A stretch of 64,000 nucleotides of DNA from the NCBI GenBank assembly GCA_965197635.1, contig CBDANN010000008.1, positions 1,950,709 to 2,014,708 of the forward strand. Direction: 5' to 3'. The first letter of the stretch is position 1. Each line of letters begins with the position of its first letter. Origin of the DNA: Bin87 sp965197635. GTDB taxonomy: Bacteria > Chloroflexota > Dehalococcoidia > Lucifugimonadales > UBA3495. Below the pieces are notes generated by a model. That model did not search any database. It was not told where the DNA came from and saw nothing but the letters and a program-made list of their open reading frames with translations. Below, piece by piece: positions 46,631-55,740 of the stretch. A program made the translations under genes and the position numbers.

Positions 46631-48340
46631 CCCGAATCCACCGAAGGGAAACCGTGGCGGCGGTCAGAGGAGGGATGAGGGACCAGGGATCGGGCTGGCG
46701 GGGACCTGATGCCGATGAAATGGACGATGTGGGGCGTGGATGCCGGTCCAAAGAGATGTTGACGACCCGTAGTAGCGGCGCGGGAAGCGATTTTCAGCGC
46801 CGATCGCCGGCGGAGGCCATCAGGAGCCGAGCCTGGCGCGGCTGGGCCAGACAGTTAGGTAATCTGGTGGACAGGTCAGACGCCGCGGGCGTGGTCAAGA
46901 AGGGAGTGGCAGTGCGCGCAGTCTGGCCAGGGCGCTGCTGAACTGGTTTCGCCAGGGCCAGCCCTGGGGGAGATGCAAAGTGAGGCGGCGTGCCTTGCGG
47001 GTGAGGCGTCCGGCCAGGGAGAAGAAGCGCCTGCGCAGGGTCTTGGTGGTCGCCACCGGCTCGCCCAGCCCGAGGCGCGTGGTCCAGCGGGCCAGGTTGT
47101 GGGCCATCGTCTGGACGGCCAGCCAGGCGGCGTTGGCGGGGAAGCGGCCCGAGGGCAGGTGGTTGAGACCCACCCCGTACTTGAGGTCGCGGATGGCGTT
47201 CTCGATCTCGGCGTGGCGGCGATGATCGGCCTCCAGTTCCAGGGTGTCGCCGTCTCTATCGGTGATGAAGCCGTGATAGCTGTAGTCGACCAAGAGGGCC
47301 AGCTGGGAGTTGGGCGTGGGCTGCACCCTTCGGACGATGAGACGCACCGGCACAGCATCGGGCTCACTGGCGAAGGGAGTGTAGCTGGTTTCGGCCACGT
47401 CGGCGGCGCCCTCCATCCAGTAAGGGATGGGCGTCCAGTCCTCTTCAGGTATGGCTTCGATGAGATTGCGCAACTGGGCGTGCTGGCGGACGGTGATGGA
47501 GAAGCGGACCTTCATCTTGCGGCAGACGGCGACGATGTCGTGGTTGTAGAAGCCGCTGTCGGCCCGCATGGTGAGCGGTCCGGTGGCTCCGGCGTAGCGC
47601 ACTCGCCTTACCGTCTCTCGCAGGAAGTGGGCCGCGCCGCGAGCGGTGTTGGCGCGTCCCTGGCGCAGCCGAGCCATCAGCACGTCGCCGGTGCCAGCGG
47701 CGACGGCGAACAGCGGGTGATAGCCCCGCTGGCCGGTGTAGGTGTGGCGGCGCGCCCCTTCCTTGGCCGGACCGTAGGTCTCACAGATGGTGGAGTCCAG
47801 GTCGATGGTCAACGGATCATCGCCCGGTCCGGCCCCGGCGCCCCAGGCTCGGGCCAGCGCCTCACGGCTCACCCGATCCAGCTGCCGCGCGTGGCCCCAA
47901 CGGAAACTCCGCAGGAACGTACCCAACGTGGACGGCGCCTTGACCACACAGCCCAGCACCTGCTCGGTCCCGCCAGCGCGCAGCGCGTCGGCGTCGTCGA
48001 TGCAGTCGCCACCGGCCAGGGCCGACGCCACCAGGGTCAGCATCTTGTCCCCAGCATTCGCACGACCCGGTGCATCTCCCAAGTCAACGTGGCGGTCCAC
48101 CAGTTCGCCCAGACCCAGGTGATGGGCCAGCGTGACCGGCAGGATCAGTCCGGCGTTGGCCACCAGGCGGTGATCGTCGAAGGCGACCTGGATGCGCTCA
48201 AGGCGCTCAGGTGGTAGCATCCGTTGGGTGCTCCTTGTTCCGGGTTGGTTTGGTGTCTCACAAACCATTATCCCCGAAGCCGGGAGCACTTTTTCAACCC
48301 TTCAGCACGACACCAACCTCATCCTTTCGGTGGATTGGGG
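46631..48340 (-). mobile_element. IS1380-family element, copy D, apparently intact
   Basis: Both ends are complete (CCCGAATCCACCGAAG and the inverse CCCCAATCCACCGAAA). Flanks are TTTAG and GTTAG, a four-of-five match to a 5-bp target duplication. It is nearly identical over its whole length to copy A at 15147-16856 and in the same orientation, so the two form long direct repeats 31.5 kb apart. Confidence 0.93.
46895..48220 (-). CDS. IS1380-family transposase (copy D)
   Basis: Full-length transposase with start MLPPERLERIQVAFDD (48220) and AAGGAG upstream. All family motifs are intact: LTIDLDSTICETYG, MRADSGFYNHDIV, HAEIENAIRDLKYGVGLNHLPSG. Unlike copy A it keeps Ser after the Asp in RADSGFY. 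This is the only one of five IS1380 copies in the window with an undamaged gene and undamaged ends, so it is the likely active source. Confidence 0.94.
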   Translation of the reverse strand: MLPPERLERIQVAFDDHRLVANAGLILPVTLAHHLGLGELVDRHVDLGDAPGRANAGDKMLTLVASALAGGDCIDDADALRAGGTEQVLGCVVKAPSTLGTFLRSFRWGHARQLDRVSREALARAWGAGAGPGDDPLTIDLDSTICETYGPAKEGARRHTYTGQRGYHPLFAVAAGTGDVLMARLRQGRANTARGAAHFLRETVRRVRYAGATGPLTMRADSGFYNHDIVAVCRKMKVRFSITVRQHAQLRNLIEAIPEEDWTPIPYWMEGAADVAETSYTPFASEPDAVPVRLIVRRVQPTPNSQLALLVDYSYHGFITDRDGDTLELEADHRRHAEIENAIRDLKYGVGLNHLPSGRFPANAAWLAVQTMAHNLARWTTRLGLGEPVATTKTLRRRFFSLAGRLTRKARRLTLHLPQGWPWRNQFSSALARLRALPLPS

Positions 48341-48627
48341 GTTAGAGAGGCGTGCGACTAGCGTCGCGTTCTGTCCGGAACCGATTTGGAGTGAGACGGA
48401 ATTAGGTGAGTGTCGGGGGGGTTGGGTCGGGGTTGGCAGTGGTTGGAGTGTGATTGGGAGAGGCTGTAGCCCGGCCGCCAGAGGCGGCCAGAACAGCAGA
48501 GGTATCCTTTACCCATACCCACCGGCATTCCGTCGCTTGCGACGGTCTCGAAAAGAAAACCATCCGACCAGTCGGCAGCATAAGCAACGCGACCGACGGC
48601 CGAGAACCACAAAGGAGGACCATCAAA
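48341..48627. other. Intergenic region between IS1380 D and the coiled-coil gene
   Basis: No gene recognised. AAAGGAGG at its right end is the ribosome binding site of the gene starting at 48628. Confidence 0.45.
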
Positions 48628-49517
48628 ATGATCAGCAGATTTCACAACTGGCGGCGGCCAGCATGACCCTGCGGCGCCGCCATAGCAGGCGTATTCCTGC
48701 TGTCGGCGACCCTCGCCCTCATCCTCAACCAGCAGGGGAACTCCGGTGAGCAGGTGGCGGAACCCGCCAACCGAGTCAACCGGCAGTTGGACGATACCCA
48801 AGATGCCTTCACGGACATCAAGGATCTCAACCCCGAGGAACACCGCATGGAGGCCGCCCCATCTGCCATCTACGACCATCAACTGACCAGCAGCTCCAAG
48901 CCGCCGCCGCAGATGCCAGCTCCCGCCGGCAACCCGCCCGTGGCCGGCCACGGCTACTCAGAGGGCCACACCTACGGCATCAACCCCGCCGGTGACGGCG
49001 CCCCCGACGACGAATCGTTAGGTGAAACCAGCAACGCGGACCACGATTCCGACGACAAGAAAATCTTGCCAACGCTGACCTTCAACGAGGAAGCTGACGG
49101 GGTCCAGGGCGGCAAGTCGTTGGCCAAGCACCAGGAAGCCACGGACCGGATCGTTGACAACTGGACGCCCCAGTACAAGGCCGCGAAACGCGAGCACGAG
49201 GAACTCGTCGAGCGCATCAGCGCCACACGAGAACTCTGGCCCGAGTACCGTCAGGAACACTCAAACCTGATCCAAAAACAGAACAATCCAATGCTTCGGG
49301 ACATCATGGAAGCATCCCTGATGGACGACATCCGGACCTTCACGAACTGGCACCTCAAGGCATCAGAGGTCGAGCACCGTTCCATCGAAGCGCTGTCGAA
49401 AATCGAGGACATGAATACCTTCAGCGTGTTCTACAAGAACCAAGCAGACTACAAGGCCATCACCCAGTACGACGAACTCGACATGCCCTCCAGGCGGGAC
49501 CGCTGCGCGAAAGCCTA
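48628..49517 (+). pseudogene. Membrane-anchored, charged helical protein with an in-frame TGA, cut by IS630
   Basis: An excellent start (GGAGG, ATG 48628) opens MISRFHNWRRPA, then TGA (48664), then in the same frame PCGAAIAGVFLLSATLALIL, a membrane helix. TGA most simply replaces a Trp codon. The extracellular or periplasmic part is hydrophilic and helical (QLDDTQDAFTDIKDLN ... TDRIVDNWTPQYKAAKREHEELVERISATRELW ... HLKASEVEHRSIEALSKIEDM). The frame ends at 49516-49518 only because the TA target of the IS630 element supplies TAA, so the true C-terminus is missing. No family recognised. Confidence 0.55.
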
Positions 49518-50662
49518 AACCGAAGCCAAAGTGAAATCTACATTTGCTGGGCCGGAACCATTGGCGCGGGCGTTGCCGGTCAGTCCTGCAGCACGAGCCT
49601 GAAGGACGGTTCGGCAGCGGCGCTTGATTTCTTCCCGACGGTGGGCTAAATCGGTGAAATAGTCGCCCACTTTCTCCCGCACGGCGGCACGGGTTCCCAG
49701 GCACCGGTTGGCGGTTGCCTCCTGACGTATCCAGCCCCAAATGGCTTCGTCGGAGTTGCAGTCCGGACGGTAGCTGGGCAAGTTGACCAGGCGCGGGTTC
49801 AGGCCCGGTGTGGCCAGGTAGGCTCTGATGGCATCGCCCCGATGGGCTGGCGAGTTGTCCCAGATCACGGTCAGCGGTTCAGGGTGTCGCGCCCGCAGTT
49901 GCCGCAGGAAGGCGGCTGACGTCTCGGAGTTGCTGTTGCCCTCCAGTTCCATCACTGCCGCCTCCCCGGTCTCCAGGCACACCGCCGAGTAGTAGCTGAC
50001 CTTCTCCCCCCGTCGCGGGCTGGTGGAGCCCACCAGGGCCGGTTCGCCCTTCGGCACCCACTTGCCCCGCAGATCTGCATCCGCACGGAAGTGCGCCTCG
50101 TCGGCGAAGCAGATCTTGGCTCCCGTCCGTCGCGCCGCCTCCAGCAACGCCGCATACTCCGCCACAAAGGCTTCCCGGCGCGCTGGGTCCGCCTTGACCA
50201 ACCGCTTCTGGGGTCGCTTCAGCACAAACCCCAACCGGTGCCGGTAGTTCAAGCAACTGCTCCGGCCCAGCGCCAACCCGAACCTTTCCTCCACCAACCG
50301 GCGCACCGCCCTCCAGTTCCAGTTGGATAGCTCGATGCCCGCCTGGTTGGGCGCTTCCCGCACCGCCGCCTTCAACTCCGCCTGCTGCTCCCCAGGCAGC
50401 GCGGGGGGGAACCTCCCGACTGCTCAAATGACCGCGCCTTCGGACCACCCTCCGCGAAGGTCGTGGCCCATTGGCCTATGGTGTGGGCATCCCGATCCAA
50501 GGCTCGGCCTACCGCCGCTGCCGTCCAACCCGGCGCCAACAGCCACACCGCGTGCCAGCGTTCTCGCTCCCGAGGTGTCGGCCCTCGGTACATCCGCCGT
50601 CGCACCTCAGCCTCGTCCATTTGCCACCGCTCCAGCAGTGGCCCCATCTCTTGCTTGCCCAC
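49518..50662 (-). CDS. IS630-family transposase in two frames joined at a C7 slippery run
   Basis: The upstream frame (50662-50372) encodes the HTH part: MDEAEVRRRMYRGPTPRERERW, then WTAAAVGRALDRDAHTIGQWATTF. After GGSPP it would end, but a -1 shift on the run CCCCCCC (about 50402-50408) moves into the frame ALPGEQQAELKAAVREAPNQ, which carries the DDE domain: ICFADEAHF, VIWDNSPAH, PDCNSDEAIWGW. The same C7 run and joint are present in diverged copy 3, which argues for programmed -1 frameshifting, known in this IS group, rather than random damage. The C-terminal stop lies next to the element end. Confidence 0.85.
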
Positions 50663-50750
50663 GACAAACCCCTCCGATGCCCCCGACCGACTACCTCAAT
50701 TGCCTCCAATTCTACCCGCCATTGATGCGGGTTTCACCTTGGCTTTGGTT
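49518..50750 (-). mobile_element. IS630-family element, copy 2, best preserved
   Basis: Runs from AACCGAAGCC to GGCTTTGGTT with TA on both sides (49516-49517 and 50751-50752). It contains none of the palindromic or TTGACYAATC inserts seen in copies 1 and 3, so it serves as the reference for mapping them. Confidence 0.93.
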
Positions 50751-50752
50751 TA

Positions 50753-51127
50753 GTATTACAGCCGCAGATGATGTGGTAGGTTGAGTCCATGACTGTTGAT
50801 GCCAATGGACAGGGCCAGTCTACCGGAGCGCCACCAGGCGCGGACCCAGCACAGCAGCGGCGCGAAGCAGAGCGTAACGTCCAGTTCGGTCTGGCAGGGA
50901 CGGGCCCGGTCGCTGCCGTCGTAGAGCCACTCCCGGAGATACTGGCGCAGGTTGTTCCAGCTGCCCCAGGGCGAGCGGGCGGAGGCGACGGCGTTCTGAC
51001 CGGCGCTGCCGGCGAGGATGGCCCCACAGACCCACAGGACCAGACCGGTCAACTGTGGCTGAGAGAGGTGAGGTAAATGCGTTTCAATCGTTTTTTGCAT
51101 CTGATAGCATTCTCTGGGAAGGCGCAT
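50753..51127 (-). pseudogene. IS4-like transposase N-terminal fragment
   Basis: A 123-codon frame reads MQKTIETHLPHLSQPQLTGLVLWVCGAILAGS, then NLRQYLREWLYDGSDRARPCQTELDVTLCFAPLLCWVRAWW, ending near LALSIGINSHG. This is the usual N-terminus of a group of IS4-like transposases, with the first Asp region just reached. The rest is missing at the border with the IS630 element, whose other flank shows no continuation. Confidence 0.65.
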
Positions 51128-51285
51128 GGGGATCCTCCAGCATCCGGTTTAGACACAACCAAGATGCTGGATGCCCCGGCGCCTTCCCAAGCTACGGCAA
51201 AAGCCAGTTTCAGCCGTTACCTACCCCTGTCAGCATCCTCCCACTGCCCAATCTGCTTGATCCTGTTTCACCTTAGGGTACTCCT

Positions 51286-51594
51286 CCCACTTACCATTTC
51301 AAAGCTGTTCGTCTACTAGAGGCGTTTGAGGCCCAGAATGGGCTGGTGAGGGCGCTGAAGGGGGAATTGGAGAAGCAGCTGCGGGCCGCTTTGGTGAAGC
51401 AGGAGGCGATTGCCGGCGCTAGGGATGCCGGACGGTGCGTGGAGTAATACTGCGAACGGTTCCAGGACGGAATCGGCGAGTTTGATTTTCAGGGGAAGCG
51501 GGAGTTGATGTACGCCCTGGGAATCATGGTTGTGGCGCAGCGTGGAGAGGTCTCCATAACCGCGGTGGTGGACCCAGGGTTTGTGGCTATGTAA
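51286..51594 (+). pseudogene. Serine recombinase C-terminal fragment
   Basis: The plus strand reads LLEAFEAQNGLVRALKGELEKQLRAAL, a coiled-coil stretch, then a TAA (VE*YCERF) and in the same frame YCERFQDGIGEFDFQGKRELMYALGIMVVAQRGEVSITAVVDPGF to a stop at 51594. The last block (F...KRELL.ALG..VV....EVSI) is the typical end of large serine recombinases after their coiled coil. The catalytic domain is not present here. A fragment of the opposite end of such a protein lies at 32347, but nothing shows that they were one gene. Confidence 0.55.
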
Positions 51595-51867
51595 CTTAAA
51601 TCTTGCAGACCGGGTGCCGGTTGGCGAACTTGGGATGGGGGATGTTGCACGTCGGGCTGTCGGGGCGTTCGCAACGGGGACAGCCGTCACAACTTCTGTG
51701 GCCGGCGCCCTGCCCGGTCTGGGTTCGCGGTTCCAGTACTGTGACCATAAGCTGATACCTTCTCCTCCGGTTAGGCAATCGTCAGTTGCCGCACCGGCGC
51801 GTGTGCTCCAAATCAACGGAATCCGATGCGGCAGACTGCGGGCTACGGAGCGCCGAAGCGGAAGCGG

Positions 51868-52839
51868 TCAGTTCCAGATCGCCGCTACCCGGTACGCCAG
51901 TTGGGTGTGGGACTCGCGCACATCGACGATTTCCGCCGGCACGTCGCCGAGGATTCCCAAAGCGATGATCCAGTTCAGGATTTCGTGGTCTCCCGACTCC
52001 TGTATCTCCTCTGGAGTGAGTTCGGCCAGCTTGCTCCCCTGGCCCTTGCGCACCAGTTCCAGGTTGCGCCGGTCGGTCTCGATGTCGATTGCCCGGCACT
52101 GGAACTTGTGGGCCAGGAAGCTGTGGGACCAGCTGGAAGACGCCACCACGGCGACCCGTTCCTCCCTGGTGTCCAGGAACCTTCGTATGCCGCGTCCCAG
52201 TTCGTAGCATCGTTTGGGCGTGGGCCGCGGCGGGTAATCGGGTCCGGCCTCTTCGCCGTAGCAGTTGACGAACAGGGGGAGCAGCGGGAACCTGCCGTCG
52301 GGGTCCAGGAACACCAGCGGGTTGATGATGGCGTGGGCCAGGCCCCAATCCCAGCCTTTGAGCGCGCTGGAGGACGCCATGTCAAACCCGTCCCGGATCA
52401 GGAAGTTGCGCAAGTCCTTGGAAAACTCCTTGGGGCACTGGAAGGAAAACTCCGTTTCAGGGACAGCATCCCACAGGTTAGTCCGGGCCGCCGGCCGCTG
52501 AAATGGATAACCAGCGACTTCGGCGCCGGTGTACAGGCAGAAGGGAGGCAGGTTGTCCTGCAGGAAGTTCTCCGCCTGGTCGTCGCCGATAACCATGAGG
52601 ACATCCGGCTCCCATTCGTGCAGCCGTTCCCGCATAATTTCAAACGACTCGACTACCTTCTGCTGGTCGCTGATGTCCTGGCTCAGGCCGTTGTCCTCTC
52701 CCAACTCTTCCAGCAATGCGGCGGGCGGTTCATAGCCCGGCACGCGGGCAAATATCCGCTCTCTGCCCTTGGACCATACCTCGGGCGGGGTCAGAATGAT
52801 TGGGCCATGGGAGCATCCCAGCCCCAGCAATTCAGCCAT
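51868..52839 (-). CDS. Class III extradiol dioxygenase-like protein (LigB family)
   Basis: 323 residues of the LigB/catalytic-subunit fold (PF02900-like), enzymes that open catechol-type rings using non-heme iron(II). Visible landmarks: GLGCSHGPIIL near the N-terminus (metal-ligand His), PDVLMVIGDDQAENF at about residues 78-92, and SSALKGWDWGLAHAIINPLVF at about 155-180 (conserved His), followed by FVNCYGEE and the VAVVASSSWSHSF strand. GGAGG lies five bases before the ATG. Related stand-alone proteins are common in uncultivated Chloroflexota that degrade aromatics, but the substrate here is unknown. Intact; no partner small subunit is adjacent. Confidence 0.85.
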   Translation of the reverse strand: MAELLGLGCSHGPIILTPPEVWSKGRERIFARVPGYEPPAALLEELGEDNGLSQDISDQQKVVESFEIMRERLHEWEPDVLMVIGDDQAENFLQDNLPPFCLYTGAEVAGYPFQRPAARTNLWDAVPETEFSFQCPKEFSKDLRNFLIRDGFDMASSSALKGWDWGLAHAIINPLVFLDPDGRFPLLPLFVNCYGEEAGPDYPPRPTPKRCYELGRGIRRFLDTREERVAVVASSSWSHSFLAHKFQCRAIDIETDRRNLELVRKGQGSKLAELTPEEIQESGDHEILNWIIALGILGDVPAEIVDVRESHTQLAYRVAAIWN

Positions 52840-53416
<577 letters not shown>

Positions 53417-54403
53417 ATGGACTATCGACCACTGGGCAGCACCGGGCTCAACGTGTCCGAGATCGGGTTTGGCTGCGGCAACGTCGGCGGCTTGATGATT
53501 CGGGGCGAGCATGGCGATCAGGTAAAGGCGGTCGCCCGGGCTATGGAACTGGGCATCAACTACTTCGATACCGCCTCCTCCTACGGCGACGGCCAGTCGG
53601 AGACCAACCTGGGACGGGTGTTGACGGAGTTGTCGGCGGACGCTTACGTCGGCACCAAGTTTCGGGTCACCACCCACGAGCCGGGGCGCGTCAGGGGCAA
53701 CGTTATTGCTTCAGTGGAGGAGAGCCTGACCCGCATGCAGCGAGAGCAGGTTGACCTGATCCAGATGCACAACCACGTCGCGTTAACGCCAGAGGGCGGG
53801 GCAGTCTCTCCCGACGAGACGCTGGGCGAGGTGGTGGACGCGCTGCGTGATCTGCGTGACCAGGGCAAAGTCAGGTTCTGGGGCATGACCGCCGTGGGGG
53901 AGACGGCGGCCCTGCACCAGGTCATCGACTCGAGGACCCTGAACACCATCCAGGCGGTGTACAACCTGGTCAACCCCAGCGCCGGAGCGACCGTATCGCC
54001 CGGGTTCGATATGCCTGACTACGGGAACCAGATCGACCGTGCCTCGGCCGTCGGCATGGGGGTGCTCGTGATCCGGGTCCTGGCGGCGGGTGCGCTCAGC
54101 GGGGAGGCAGCGCGGCATCCCGTGGCCGTGCCGACCGTCGCGCCCATTGGTTCGGGCCGCGACTACGACCAGGATCGGTCCAGGGCAGAGGGCTTCCGGT
54201 TCCTGGTGCAGGAGGGGTACGTGGACAGCCTCGTTGAGGCTTCGCTGCGGTTTGCTCTGGGGAACGCCGGGGTTAGCAGCGTACTTGTGGGGTATTCGAG
54301 TCTGGAGCACCTGGAGCAGGCGGTTGGGATCGCCGCCAACGGACCGCTTCCCGCAGAAGCCACGGCCCGTTTGCCGGAGGTATGGTCCGGGTTCACCGGC
54401 TGA
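53417..54403 (+). CDS. Aldo/keto reductase family oxidoreductase
   Basis: 328 residues from ATG 53417 (MDYRPLGSTGLNVSEIGFG, the classic AKR start). The upstream open frame is not used, because family homology begins here. The catalytic set is visible: Asp and Tyr in NYFDTASSYGDGQSE, Lys in YVGTKFRV, His in LIQMHNHV. NADPH-binding C-terminal strands include VSSVLVGYSSLEHLEQAV. Such AKRs reduce small carbonyls or sugars; no substrate can be given. The beta-helix gene starts 39 bases after the stop, so the two may be co-transcribed. Confidence 0.92.
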   Translation: MDYRPLGSTGLNVSEIGFGCGNVGGLMIRGEHGDQVKAVARAMELGINYFDTASSYGDGQSETNLGRVLTELSADAYVGTKFRVTTHEPGRVRGNVIASVEESLTRMQREQVDLIQMHNHVALTPEGGAVSPDETLGEVVDALRDLRDQGKVRFWGMTAVGETAALHQVIDSRTLNTIQAVYNLVNPSAGATVSPGFDMPDYGNQIDRASAVGMGVLVIRVLAAGALSGEAARHPVAVPTVAPIGSGRDYDQDRSRAEGFRFLVQEGYVDSLVEASLRFALGNAGVSSVLVGYSSLEHLEQAVGIAANGPLPAEATARLPEVWSGFTG

Positions 54404-54442
54404 TACCGTCGCCCGCATCCGAATCATCCGAGGTATGCCGCG

Positions 54443-55600
54443 ATGAACCATGTCACAGTAATTCCCGACCGGTACACCAGGCACACCTTCAAGCCATCCG
54501 AGTACCCGGGCCTCCTGGCGGCATCGTCGCCAAGAGCCGTCATCGAAATCTGCAACGATGGACTCGTTCTGGACCTCTCGGGCGTGGTGTTGGACGGCGA
54601 AGGCACCGGTGGCGTAGGCATTTGGGTTCACGACTGCAGCGACGTGACGATTGCTAACGGCGTTGTTATCGGCTTTCACTACGGCATTCACGCTGATAAC
54701 GTCAGGAACCTGAGCATCCGGGGCTGCGTCGTGTCGGACAACACCAACTCCCGGGGCGCCGGTTGGCTTCCCGATACGGAGGCGCCGGTGGAGGAAGGAT
54801 TCGGCGGCGGTATTTATCTCTACCGGGCCCGGCAAAGCGCAATAGAGAACAATCAAGTCAACAACAATTTCAACGGCGTCAGCCTGGTCCGGTCGGAACA
54901 TAACCTAATCCGAGGAAACCACGCCTCCTACTGCGGCAACGTGGGGATTTACCTGCTGAGGTCCAGCCACAATGAGGTCCTGAACAATCTGGCGGAGCAC
55001 TGCATCCGCTACACGGACCGGTTCTGGTGTGACACCGCCGACTCCGCGGGGATTCTCCTGGAGGACGGCTCCAACCGCAACCGGATCATCGGCAACAGCC
55101 TGCGCTACAGCGGCGACGGGTTCTTCATCCGGGCCCACAATCGGGAACCCTCCAACCAAAATTTCATATCCGGCAACGACGCCAGCCATTCGCCCAACAA
55201 CGCCTTCGAGGCGGGGTTCTCTTCGGGCAATGTCTTCGAAGACAACGTCGCCAACTATTCCAACTACGGGTTCTGGCTGGGCTATTCAACCGACACCACG
55301 GTTAGAAGGAACGAAATAAAAGCCAACCGGTTCGACGGAATTGCAATTGAGCACGGGCGGGACAACCGCATTGAAGATAACCGCATTGAGGCAAATCGCA
55401 ACGGCATCCGCCTTTGGAGCGATCCCACACCGGAACGACCGGCGAGCCGGGACTTGCCGCCACGCGACTACACCATTTCAGGAAATCAGATCACGGATTC
55501 CCGAAACTGTGGGATATTGGTAACGGAAGACCATCAAATTGGTCTCAAGGACAATGGTTTCCAACGCAACCCGAGGGACTGCGTGCGCCAGTCCGTGTAA
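54443..55600 (+). CDS. Right-handed parallel beta-helix repeat protein
   Basis: 385 residues dominated by PbH1/NosD-type rungs such as GIHADNVRNLSIRGCVVSDN, NHASYCGNVGIYLLRSSHNEVLNN, NRIIGNSLRYSGDGFFIR, NVFEDNVANYSNYGFWLG and NRIEDNRIEANRNGIRLW. The pattern of N-x-I/V and G-I/V repeats every 20-24 residues from about residue 60 to 370 is clear. There is no signal peptide at the chosen ATG, so a cytoplasmic or non-classically exported location is likely. The fold is used by polysaccharide lyases, epimerases and surface proteins; no catalytic residues can be assigned. It follows an aldo/keto reductase, which would fit carbohydrate metabolism. Confidence 0.88.
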   Translation: MNHVTVIPDRYTRHTFKPSEYPGLLAASSPRAVIEICNDGLVLDLSGVVLDGEGTGGVGIWVHDCSDVTIANGVVIGFHYGIHADNVRNLSIRGCVVSDNTNSRGAGWLPDTEAPVEEGFGGGIYLYRARQSAIENNQVNNNFNGVSLVRSEHNLIRGNHASYCGNVGIYLLRSSHNEVLNNLAEHCIRYTDRFWCDTADSAGILLEDGSNRNRIIGNSLRYSGDGFFIRAHNREPSNQNFISGNDASHSPNNAFEAGFSSGNVFEDNVANYSNYGFWLGYSTDTTVRRNEIKANRFDGIAIEHGRDNRIEDNRIEANRNGIRLWSDPTPERPASRDLPPRDYTISGNQITDSRNCGILVTEDHQIGLKDNGFQRNPRDCVRQSV

Positions 55601-55740
55601 CGTAAGCCGCCTCTATTTGTCTTCCGACAAGCGAGTGGCGACTGTGCCCACAGACGAGGGATGCCAGTCTGCAAACGGCGGCGGTAAAGTGGGTCACGTG
55701 GGGGCTTGGTCGCCGCCGTTCAAACGACAGGTCGGCCGCT

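Noticed and set aside
36526..48666. TGA read as Trp (alternative genetic code)
   Set aside because: asnS ends properly in TGA, and TAA/TAG nonsense codons also occur in the accessory genes, so the in-frame TGAs are not explained by a code change.
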